Assembly (NCBI GenBank): GCA_900542765.1
Contig: UQOX01000006.1
Span: 27,274 to 91,273 of the forward strand
Direction: 5' to 3'
Source: an uncultured Porphyromonadaceae bacterium
Lineage (GTDB): Bacteria > Bacteroidota > Bacteroidia > Bacteroidales > UBA11471
DNA: 64,000 bases
A program made the translations under genes and the position numbers. Under the pieces are notes generated by a model, which saw only the letters and a program-made list of their open reading frames with translations, had not been told where the DNA came from and searched no databases. This document shows, piece after piece, positions 28,160 to 36,176 of the stretch. Numbering within the stretch: position 1 is the stretch's first letter; every line of letters begins with the position of its first letter.

Positions 28160-29425
28160 TTATTGTGATATTTTTTTATTTTGAAGTATGCTATTTTGGA
28201 TAAATATGAATAGGAGAAATTCACTTGATTCTAACCAATAATTACTAAGTAGCAACAGTATCATAAAGATATTAAGCAAAAAGAGAAAGAAATAATCTTT
28301 GTCAAACTTAGTTTTATGACTATACTGTATTATTTGCTTTATCCAAAATGCCAGGAAAAATGTAAAGAATATTATCCCAAGTTCGGCAGACAAGGAGATA
28401 ATTGAGGAAAAAGGCTTATTACGAGCGCCATCTGTAAATCGCTCATAACTGACAATTGAAGAGTTCCATAGTGGATATATATCTTTTTCATGAAAATAAG
28501 GCATATGATGTCCCATTATTTTAGTAAAGAAATTGTCAGAATCATTATTTATTAAAAAACAACTTCTACTATTGTAACCGCCTGGACCAACACCTGTAAA
28601 TATTGATATTATTTTATTTTCTGCAACAAGGCGTATATAGTTTTCAAACATGACACGCTTTCTTGCATTGTTTTTAGCCTGCTCTGAAGACATAAATATC
28701 TCAATATTTCGCATATTATATGTCAAAATATCTGGAGATACCTTTTTTAAAATATAATAAGAAGTAATAATAATAATACAAAAAGCAATAAGGCGTTTTA
28801 TATTAATCTTAGTGAGTAAGAATATTCCTAATGTAGCAAAAAATGTCAATAATGTTAATCCCGAAAAACAAAATATGAAGGAAAAGGTAAAAAACAAACA
28901 ATAAAAAATATCTTTTCGGTGATATTTTTTATTGTATATCAATGATATATAATAAAAAACCACATACGCATTCACAACAGCTAATCCAGAGACCCCATTA
29001 AAATGGGGGCCATATCCTCGTCCAAAATCATCTACTGTTTTATATATAATAAATAATGAAATAAATCCAATAATGTTTATGACAATTAAAATATTCCGCA
29101 AAGCTTTAAAAAAATACTCCCACGGAATAAAAATCTTTTTATTAGGAATGATATTACAAAATAATAGGATAATTATAGGTATTACTAACCAGCAAAATAA
29201 GAATGTATTTGCAAGATCAACCCGGTTGAATATAAGTCCCCAAAAAGCAGAAAAAACAATCAGAATAATTAAAAAGATTGTTTTAGGAGAAACTTTATAT
29301 GAGAAAAAGAGATTCGCAAAGATTAGTGCTAAAGGCATCATCAATGTGAAAATTCCTCTTAATTGTGTGCAAAAAATAATTGCAACAACAATTGCTATAA
29401 GATATGCTTTAGAAACCTTCCACAT
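28160..29425 (-). CDS. O-antigen/capsule polymerase (Wzy-like)
   Basis: A 421-residue, very hydrophobic AT-rich protein with about eleven predicted membrane spans and one long hydrophilic loop at about 240-335. That loop carries GVGPGGYNSR and MPYFHEKDIYPLWNSS, the large periplasmic loop expected of Wzy polymerases between late membrane spans. Sequence identity in this class is very low, so the assignment rests on topology, length and context: the locus has Wzx, Wza and Wzz but no other polymerase candidate. It would join repeat units on undecaprenyl pyrophosphate at the periplasmic face. Confidence 0.75.
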   Translation of the reverse strand: MWKVSKAYLIAIVVAIIFCTQLRGIFTLMMPLALIFANLFFSYKVSPKTIFLIILIVFSAFWGLIFNRVDLANTFLFCWLVIPIIILLFCNIIPNKKIFIPWEYFFKALRNILIVINIIGFISLFIIYKTVDDFGRGYGPHFNGVSGLAVVNAYVVFYYISLIYNKKYHRKDIFYCLFFTFSFIFCFSGLTLLTFFATLGIFLLTKINIKRLIAFCIIIITSYYILKKVSPDILTYNMRNIEIFMSSEQAKNNARKRVMFENYIRLVAENKIISIFTGVGPGGYNSRSCFLINNDSDNFFTKIMGHHMPYFHEKDIYPLWNSSIVSYERFTDGARNKPFSSIISLSAELGIIFFTFFLAFWIKQIIQYSHKTKFDKDYFFLFLLNIFMILLLLSNYWLESSEFLLFIFIQNSILQNKKISQ

Positions 29426-29437
29426 TTTTTCTTTACA

Positions 29438-30418
29438 CTATGGGATAACAGGTATAGTTTTATATTTTGCAGAAAGAACATATTTAATTCCATCAATGCA
29501 TCCTTTAAGATACATATTACAAGATCCTTTAAATAGATGATATATCAATGTGGCTAAGATTTTCCATGTGATAGAAAGTACATCAAGACATTTTCCCCAT
29601 AATTGTTTATCTCGTTTATAGATGAACCTATGCCAAAATATAAAAAAATTACGGCCTTCGGCATAACTAGCAGCTTGTTTTCTACTTGCTTTTCTAGCGC
29701 CATCAAGATGCGTTAATGTAGATCTTGGGGTTATTGTAATAACATATCCATAGCAGAATAGCTTATAAAACATTACTTGATCTTCGGGCCAACTATAATT
29801 CGAGTCCTCTAACCACAACTCTTGTTCTAAATGAATAGCTTTTAAAGTCTCTGTCTTCGCAAAGCAATGAGAACCATGCCCAGTTTGAGTAAAATATATT
29901 TTATCAGATGTTTTCTTCTGTAAATGGATAACGCCACCTGTTCGCCAAATTTTTTGAGAGAATCCATCGTCAATATTTGTGAACTTGTTTTTTCCCAATA
30001 AGAATTGCTTGATTATCCATAACCTTTTTTTTAGATGTGAATATTTATTTGCTTTTGATGCAAAATCTATCATTTGAGAAATACAAACATCTGCATTCAT
30101 CTCTTGTGCTGATACAAAAAGTTCTTCAACATAATTCTCTGGGAATGCAACATCATCATCCAAAAGTAATATATATTTTGTTTGAACATATTCAATAGCC
30201 GCGATTCGTTGTTTTACCATGCCTTTTTCACACCGTATGAACTGTTCATATCCTAATCTTTCTTGAGGAAGGTCATAGTTATATGGAATAAAAATCAGCA
30301 CATCTTTGGGCTTAATAGTTTGTCTATCTATTGATTTTAGTAAAGACTCATATTTAGACCCCCCAAAACCTAATGTGCGGATTGCTATTGAATATTCAAT
30401 GGAAATATTTTTATACAT
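29438..30418 (-). CDS. Glycosyltransferase family 2
   Basis: A 326-residue GT-A inverting transferase. The usable ATG is at 30418 (MYKNISIEYSIAIRTLG); the longer frame begins with GTG. The nucleotide-sugar binding core starts at SIAIRTLGFGGSKYESLLKS and the metal motif is ILLLDDDVAFPENYVEEL (about 86-103), with an extra Asp. TPRSTLTHLDGARKASRK near 236 is the usual late conserved patch. The C-terminal third has amphipathic or membrane-associated character (ITWKILATLIYHLF). AT-rich; the polymerase gene follows after 12 bases. The sugar donor is unknown. Confidence 0.82.
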   Translation of the reverse strand: MYKNISIEYSIAIRTLGFGGSKYESLLKSIDRQTIKPKDVLIFIPYNYDLPQERLGYEQFIRCEKGMVKQRIAAIEYVQTKYILLLDDDVAFPENYVEELFVSAQEMNADVCISQMIDFASKANKYSHLKKRLWIIKQFLLGKNKFTNIDDGFSQKIWRTGGVIHLQKKTSDKIYFTQTGHGSHCFAKTETLKAIHLEQELWLEDSNYSWPEDQVMFYKLFCYGYVITITPRSTLTHLDGARKASRKQAASYAEGRNFFIFWHRFIYKRDKQLWGKCLDVLSITWKILATLIYHLFKGSCNMYLKGCIDGIKYVLSAKYKTIPVIP

Positions 30419-30445
30419 ATATAACACTTATTTTAATATAACGAT

Positions 30446-31192
30446 TTATACTTTTCCTTTTAAACGCATATATTGTTTAAAAAGAGAGTATAATAAATAT
30501 TGTATGCAATATTGAGGATTTGATTCTATAAAAATTCTCATATTTTCATGCAATATCTTTATCCCATTTTCTGATAGGGAAGAGATCCCTGATATATCAT
30601 AATTTGAAACGGTTTTATCCACGTGAATAAATTTAAACCCTTTTTTATATATTTTATAAGCCATAGCAAAATCTGCTGAAATTTGATATTTTGTATCAAA
30701 CATTAATTCTTTTGCCACTCGAGTACAAATAAACATGCTTTGATGGCAAATACCCATACCAGTTCTATAAGGCATCAATGCCATTGTAAAAGGTTTATTC
30801 TTAAATTTAGAAACATATTTGTTTTTATTATAAAGGTCTGTATTGCCCCATATTACTCCCACCTTATTAGAATAGTTCTTTTGGAATATATCTTCAATAA
30901 CGGTATTATCATGAAACCTATCTCCACTATTCATAAAACATACCCATTCTCCAGTGACCTTTTGTAACCCTTTATTCATGGCATCATATATGCCATTATC
31001 GGGTTCGCTTACCCAATAGTCAATTTGGGTGTCATACTCTTTAATGATATCTACCGTGCCATCGGTACTTCCTCCGTCAATAATTATGTATTCGCACGGG
31101 AGTGTCTGATTTATTACTGATTCTATGGTCTCCTTTATACCATCTTTATTATTAAAGACGACCGTTACAACTGACACTTTACTTTTCTTCAT
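30446..31192 (-). CDS. Glycosyltransferase family 2 (WcaA/colanic-type)
   Basis: A 248-residue GT-A transferase of the compact GT2 type common in O-antigen and capsule loci. It has VSVVTVVFNNKDGIKETIES (6-25), YIIIDGGSTDGTVDII (about 35-50), ISEPD-type stretch YWVSEPDNGIYDAMNKGL (about 59-76) and the DXD-equivalent MNSGDRFHD near 86-94. CHQSMFI near 145 is also a family landmark. It overlaps the upstream GT4 gene by four bases. AT-rich as the neighbours. Confidence 0.87.
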   Translation of the reverse strand: MKKSKVSVVTVVFNNKDGIKETIESVINQTLPCEYIIIDGGSTDGTVDIIKEYDTQIDYWVSEPDNGIYDAMNKGLQKVTGEWVCFMNSGDRFHDNTVIEDIFQKNYSNKVGVIWGNTDLYNKNKYVSKFKNKPFTMALMPYRTGMGICHQSMFICTRVAKELMFDTKYQISADFAMAYKIYKKGFKFIHVDKTVSNYDISGISSLSENGIKILHENMRIFIESNPQYCIQYLLYSLFKQYMRLKGKV

Positions 31193-32337
31193 TTCTTTGT
31201 TTTTAAGGAGTTCATCAGATTCAACATCTTTGAAGAATAGGCTCTATCCCAAGTATAGTCTTTATGAAAACTGGCTGCGGAGAGAGAGATTTTTTTGTAC
31301 CAAGCATCGTCACTCATCAATCGAATTATTTCATTGACAATTTGTTCGACATTTATCGGGTCTACAAATATAGAATTCTCTTTATCTTGAAGAATCTCTG
31401 TTGCGCCAACACTGTTGCTAACTATAACGGGGAGCCCACAACTCATGGCTTCAAAAACGGCTAATCCCCAACTTTGATCGATGTTGATGAACATAAATAC
31501 ATCGGCATTCTTGTGCAGTCGTTTAAATTCGGTTTCATCAACTTCACCACATATTGTTATGCGTTTTTCCAATCCTGCTTCATTGATTAATTGCTGAATC
31601 TTATTTGCATAAGTGACGTTAAATTTTGTCGTCCCTATAATATTGAGTTCTGCATCAATACCTTTTTCAACCAGAGACTTAACAACTAAAACTTGAGTTT
31701 CATAATTTCGATAAGGGAAGAATACTCCTGACGAAAGAAGATTTATCTTTTTGTCTTTAAATCGGAGAGTTGTGTCATCGATGTTTCTATTTACCTCTAC
31801 AGGCTCAATGCCACAATAGAAGACTTCGGCATCACGATGGAATGCATTTTTTATCCGTTCTTGATTCTTGCTTACGTTTACAGTACATGCTGTTATATAC
31901 TTTTGAAAAAACAAGAGATATTTCTTTCGTAAAATATCTTGAAATGTCGTTTCTCCTTTAGAAACTCCAACATGGAAATATGTGGGAAGATCGTTGATCT
32001 GCCATACGACTTTTTTCCCTATAAAAGCGGGGAAGTATGACTCAAAACCTGTATCATGAATATTTATAACCGAAGCATCTTTTACCAGTTTTCGTAATAT
32101 AGAAATTCGTTTTATCGTATTAAATACTTTCGAGAAAACATGCTTTGACGGTTTAAAGAAAATAGGACGTATCTTATCTTTATATTTCTGAAAGCCGACA
32201 TATGTTCTATTCCAGTCAACAGGTTCTGTAATGATGATGAAATCTTCGCCTTGACTCTCGGTATATTCAATAAGTTTAAGTAACTGTTTGTGCGTTCCTC
32301 CGCGAACATTCAATGTCGTAATTAAAAATGCAATCAT
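31189..32337 (-). CDS. Glycosyltransferase family 4
   Basis: A 382-residue GT-B retaining transferase. The start MIAFLITTLNVRGGTHKQLLKLIEY has the usual glycine-rich loop. VINIHDTGFESYFPAFIGKKVVWQIND lies in the acceptor half, and the donor half has NLLSSGVFFPYRNYETQVLVVKSL near 193-216. The EX7E-type motif lies in SWGLAVFEAMSCGLPVIVSNSVGATEIL near 283-310. It overlaps both neighbours by four bases (Wzx upstream, GT2 downstream), indicating a translationally coupled block. Confidence 0.85.
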   Translation of the reverse strand: MIAFLITTLNVRGGTHKQLLKLIEYTESQGEDFIIITEPVDWNRTYVGFQKYKDKIRPIFFKPSKHVFSKVFNTIKRISILRKLVKDASVINIHDTGFESYFPAFIGKKVVWQINDLPTYFHVGVSKGETTFQDILRKKYLLFFQKYITACTVNVSKNQERIKNAFHRDAEVFYCGIEPVEVNRNIDDTTLRFKDKKINLLSSGVFFPYRNYETQVLVVKSLVEKGIDAELNIIGTTKFNVTYANKIQQLINEAGLEKRITICGEVDETEFKRLHKNADVFMFINIDQSWGLAVFEAMSCGLPVIVSNSVGATEILQDKENSIFVDPINVEQIVNEIIRLMSDDAWYKKISLSAASFHKDYTWDRAYSSKMLNLMNSLKTKK

Positions 32338-33665
32338 ATATCTTTCTTTTTTATTATAGATCTATATTGTAAAGGTAGTGCTATAGCTGACGTCGACAGA
32401 GCAATACACATAGAAACACAGATTCCTATAATTCCCCAAAGACGACCCAAGATAATTGCTAATGGAATTAATATAATACTAGACAAGATAGAACAATATA
32501 ATTGTATTCGAATCTTTCCTATACCATTAAGGAAATATGCATATAGATTGTTCCAATTAACAATCGTTACATATATCATCATGATGCAGGACAACGAAAA
32601 TGGAATAGAGAGTTGAACCCATAATTGATATATATAATTAGATAAAAATAGCATAATTAGGGATACACATACCAACAAAAGAAAAAACTTTAATATCATC
32701 TTTACACTCCGCTTTATCCATATAATATCTTTCTTTATATAGGCTTCTGTTGCAGCAGACCAGAATGGAGTTATTACTATAACAAAAGCCATATTTACAA
32801 TAGAAAAATATTTGAAAGCAATATTATATATCGTTACATCAGCTGGAGAGCATAATTGTGCAATGAAAAAATTTGATGTAGAGAATACAACTAAACATGC
32901 TATTTGTATAATAAAAAATTGCCCACCTAATGACAGTAGCGATGATGAGTATTTAAAATTTATAGCAGAAAATTTAGGTTTCAGTTCTTTATATTTATGG
33001 AATGTTATAGGGTAAGCAATTAAATATACTATTACGGGAACACATGTAAAGGTAATAGCAACATAACTCAAATTCCCTTCTGTGGTAATTGTTAATATAT
33101 ATATGATAGATAATGATATTACGTTTCCACAGAAGCCCAAGAAATCATTGATAACCGACAATTGCTTGGCTAAATATACATTACCAATAAATTTTAATAT
33201 AAAAGAAAGTGAAAAAAAGGCGAGAATAATCAGAACTAATTTATCAAGATCTGTATTTATCTGCCCCTCTGGCACATTTAATATTTTGTTCCATGACAAG
33301 AAAGGGTGAATAGCAAAATATATAAGATAGATAGAAACTATAATTATACTTAGAATAGCTACAGTTGTACTTACATATTTTTGTCCAAGTTCATAATCAT
33401 CACGAGCTAAAGCTTCTGCTAATTTATTTCTAAGACCATTTCCCAGTCCTATATCGAAATAATTTATCCACATAATGATAGAACTTAATGTAAGCCAAAC
33501 ACCATACTCATAATTATTCAAATATTTCAATGTAACCGGAACAAGCAGTAACGATACCAATATAGAACACCCTTTTATACTTGCCGATAGAAGTATATTT
33601 ATTTGGGCCCTTTGTGTCCGACGATCTGCTGAGTTTGTTAAACGTTTAAGTAGATCTGATATCAT
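32334..33665 (-). CDS. Polysaccharide flippase (Wzx, MOP superfamily)
   Basis: A 443-residue polytopic membrane protein with about twelve hydrophobic spans and little else, typical of Wzx/RfbX flippases that turn undecaprenyl-linked repeat units to the periplasm. Recognisable pieces are QINILLSASIKGCSILVSLLLVPVTLKYL at 19-47, YEYGVWLTLSSIIMWINYFDIGLGNGLRNKLAEALARDD (about 53-91), and a central FSTSNFFIAQLCSPADVTIYNIAFKYFSI (about 265-293). The D-x-G-L-x-x-x-L-R-N-K stretch is a strong mark of this family. AT-rich. It lies 44 bases downstream of the Glf-like gene. Confidence 0.9.
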   Translation of the reverse strand: MISDLLKRLTNSADRRTQRAQINILLSASIKGCSILVSLLLVPVTLKYLNNYEYGVWLTLSSIIMWINYFDIGLGNGLRNKLAEALARDDYELGQKYVSTTVAILSIIIVSIYLIYFAIHPFLSWNKILNVPEGQINTDLDKLVLIILAFFSLSFILKFIGNVYLAKQLSVINDFLGFCGNVISLSIIYILTITTEGNLSYVAITFTCVPVIVYLIAYPITFHKYKELKPKFSAINFKYSSSLLSLGGQFFIIQIACLVVFSTSNFFIAQLCSPADVTIYNIAFKYFSIVNMAFVIVITPFWSAATEAYIKKDIIWIKRSVKMILKFFLLLVCVSLIMLFLSNYIYQLWVQLSIPFSLSCIMMIYVTIVNWNNLYAYFLNGIGKIRIQLYCSILSSIILIPLAIILGRLWGIIGICVSMCIALSTSAIALPLQYRSIIKKKDI

Positions 33666-33709
33666 AATTAAGTGCGGTTAATTAAATTACTCATTAACAC
33701 AAATAATTA

Positions 33710-34951
33710 CTATGCCTTACACAACTTATTGCTCAAATCGATTGCGGCTCCCATTGCGGCATCCATATTATAATATTCCCATTCTGCAAATCGCCCTAAT
33801 AAGAACAGACCGTTATTCTCAATGTGATTTTTAAGATTTTTGATAAGATCTCTTGTTTTATGATATTGAATAGGATATGTGTATGGAGCAAAATGGTGAG
33901 TTATATAATGAGGAGAAAATGGTACTTTTGAGAGATTATGGCATATCTCATCATGGGAAATTTCATCTGTAAATTCTATAGTAGCCGATAATTTACCTTG
34001 TATATTATTAGTAGGGGAGAAATTCCCAGTACAGATGATACGATGTGCCAAATGCGAGCGAGAAGGCATATATATCCAGGAATATGGATTAGGCGTAATT
34101 TCACAAAGGACTGTCGTCGTCCCATGAGCTTCCAAGTTTTCTATGTCTGACAAGTATCCTGAAATATCAACGCCCGTCAACATCTTAGGTAAATCCTTTA
34201 TATTCCCACAAAAGATGACATAATCATATTCTTCATTAACTATATGCCAACTACCTTTTACATATTCTATTCTATTAATCTCTGAATTGTATTTTATATT
34301 CAATCCTTGAGCCAATCGGTCTGCAATAAACTGAGAACCATCTTTTTGAGGATAATAAAATGTACTATGAACAAAAGATTTTTCTTTTACATGAAAAAAA
34401 TTATTATAAATCATTTCTTGCAAAGTTGGCATCGGCAACTTGCCTTCTAACCATGATAGCGGAACATTTTTTAAGTCTTTACGCCAAATTTTCTCATTGT
34501 AAGGTTGAAAATATTCTTTATATAATGTATTACCAAAACGACCTCGCAAAAACTCCTCAAAATTTTGAGGCTCATTTTGAGGGTGACAAGCCATATAAAG
34601 AATATCTTCAATGAATGACTTCATCATATCATTTTCAAAACAGTATGCATGATTCTCTATAGGGTATGGTATTATTCTTCCATCAGACATCGATACAACA
34701 GAATTTCGTTCAGTTTTAATAAATTCTGTTTCTCTGTTGAAAAAATGCCAAAACCAATCCATAACATCTTGGCGCTTAGTATTAAATACGTGACCACCAG
34801 TTCTGTGAAATAAGTTTCCTTGAATTCTGTCACATTTTATAAGTCCTCCTGGCCGTGATTCGGATTCAAATATTGTAACATCATGAATCTCTTTCAGAAG
34901 TTGTCCTATTGAAAGGCCAGATATTCCTGCACCAATGACTGCTATTTTCAT
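33710..34951 (-). CDS. FAD-dependent oxidoreductase, UDP-galactopyranose-mutase / protoporphyrinogen-oxidase-like
   Basis: A 413-residue flavoprotein. The dinucleotide-binding fold is at the very N-terminus (KIAVIGAGISGLSIGQLL, 2-19, with Glu at the end of the second strand in TIFESESRPGGLIK). GGHVFNTKR near 54-62, QPYNEKIWRKDLKNVPLSWLEGKLP near 149-173 and the C-terminal LLGRFAEWEYYNMDAAMGAAIDL (about 386-408) follow the pattern shared by UDP-galactopyranose mutases and protoporphyrinogen-oxidase-like proteins. The match to true Glf is incomplete, so making UDP-galactofuranose is an inference. It is AT-rich and lies in the variable core, 27 bases after wzz. Confidence 0.7.
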   Translation of the reverse strand: MKIAVIGAGISGLSIGQLLKEIHDVTIFESESRPGGLIKCDRIQGNLFHRTGGHVFNTKRQDVMDWFWHFFNRETEFIKTERNSVVSMSDGRIIPYPIENHAYCFENDMMKSFIEDILYMACHPQNEPQNFEEFLRGRFGNTLYKEYFQPYNEKIWRKDLKNVPLSWLEGKLPMPTLQEMIYNNFFHVKEKSFVHSTFYYPQKDGSQFIADRLAQGLNIKYNSEINRIEYVKGSWHIVNEEYDYVIFCGNIKDLPKMLTGVDISGYLSDIENLEAHGTTTVLCEITPNPYSWIYMPSRSHLAHRIICTGNFSPTNNIQGKLSATIEFTDEISHDEICHNLSKVPFSPHYITHHFAPYTYPIQYHKTRDLIKNLKNHIENNGLFLLGRFAEWEYYNMDAAMGAAIDLSNKLCKA

Positions 34952-34978
34952 ATGATTGATTATTATATATTCAAGAAA

Positions 34979-36103
34979 TTAAAACATCCCACTTTTTATT
35001 TTTTGCCAAAATTCAGAACAAAATAGAACCCATCCTAATACAACAATTACAGAAACGAAGGTTATAGCAAAGATTATATTCATTCTACTAATTCCAGAGG
35101 GTTGCAGGGGGACAGTAGCCGGCTCGAGAACGGCAAACACGGGTTTGGCTTCTTGTACTTTGGCCCGAGCTACCTGTAATTGGTTCGCCACCTGACTATA
35201 TACTTGATAAGCCAAATTCATGTCGTTTTGCAACCGGTCCTGTTCAGCTCGGACACTTTGCAATACGAGGTTTTTATTGGCATCCAAATATTCGGCATAT
35301 TTCTTCTGGGCAGCATAGTATTCAGCCTGCCGTTCTTGAAACAACTGTTGCAGATAGGCACAGTCGTCTTTTGCTTTGGCGATGCGGTAATTGATGATAT
35401 ATTCCTGTAATTTGCTAACAACAGAGTCGGCAACTACGGCTGCAACCTTAGGGTCTTGCAAAGTTACAGAAACCGTTGTTATGGCTGTTTTCTCATCGAC
35501 ATTGGCCATTATCACTTCTCTGACCAAAGAGAGTTTCTGAAAATCATCTTCCGACAGTTGGATAGGGCCTTGCGCCCCAATCCCGAGCGATACGGCTTCT
35601 TTTTCTTTCGTAAAAAGAGATTTTGCCCACCCGATTGCCTTTCCCGGGAATTCCATGACAGAACTCCACCACGGGGATTTCATCTCATCGAGATAGGCCA
35701 TAAAAGTCGTATCGATATTACCATCAAGAGTTTGTACCGGCATGTCAAAAAGGCTCAATGCGAATGGGGTAGAGGCTACTATATCTGACGCCAATGTGAT
35801 GTTCATGGCATCGGATCCATTAGAAGATGCGCTACTACCCAAAAACGAAGATGCCAAACTGGCTAATCCTCCCGACACTTTCGTTTGATCACCCATTTCA
35901 GGGGAAAGGGTCACATTTACCGTATATTCCTTAGGAATGCTGAATGCGATAATTACCCCCAATACGGCACCTACAAGAAGCGACCACATCAACGCTTTTC
36001 GTGCCGCTATGAGTTTTCGCAAATAACCTGCCCAGTCGATTTCAATCTCATCGTTTTCTTCCGTGATATAATCGGGATTTTTATAGGATTCTTTTTCAGA
36101 CAT
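34979..36103 (-). CDS. Wzz-type chain-length determinant / capsule co-polymerase
   Basis: A 374-residue inner-membrane co-polymerase controlling polymer length, of the PCP type without a kinase domain. A short cytosolic acidic N-terminus (residues 1-35, EENDEIEIDWAGYLRKLIAARK) leads to a membrane helix at about 37-56. A periplasmic part rich in heptads (coiled coil about 230-320) ends in a proline-rich PVFAVLEPATVPLQPSG motif just before the second helix at about 340-362, as in all Wzz. The last roughly 110 bases, coding the second helix and tail, are AT-rich while the rest is balanced, which marks a recombination edge inside the gene. Confidence 0.9.
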   Translation of the reverse strand: MSEKESYKNPDYITEENDEIEIDWAGYLRKLIAARKALMWSLLVGAVLGVIIAFSIPKEYTVNVTLSPEMGDQTKVSGGLASLASSFLGSSASSNGSDAMNITLASDIVASTPFALSLFDMPVQTLDGNIDTTFMAYLDEMKSPWWSSVMEFPGKAIGWAKSLFTKEKEAVSLGIGAQGPIQLSEDDFQKLSLVREVIMANVDEKTAITTVSVTLQDPKVAAVVADSVVSKLQEYIINYRIAKAKDDCAYLQQLFQERQAEYYAAQKKYAEYLDANKNLVLQSVRAEQDRLQNDMNLAYQVYSQVANQLQVARAKVQEAKPVFAVLEPATVPLQPSGISRMNIIFAITFVSVIVVLGWVLFCSEFWQKIKSGMF

Positions 36104-36176
36104 AGTTATATCCAGTGTTTAATTTATAAGCAATCCATCAAGGAACAAGATAACCGCTTGTTCCTTGATAAGTAAT

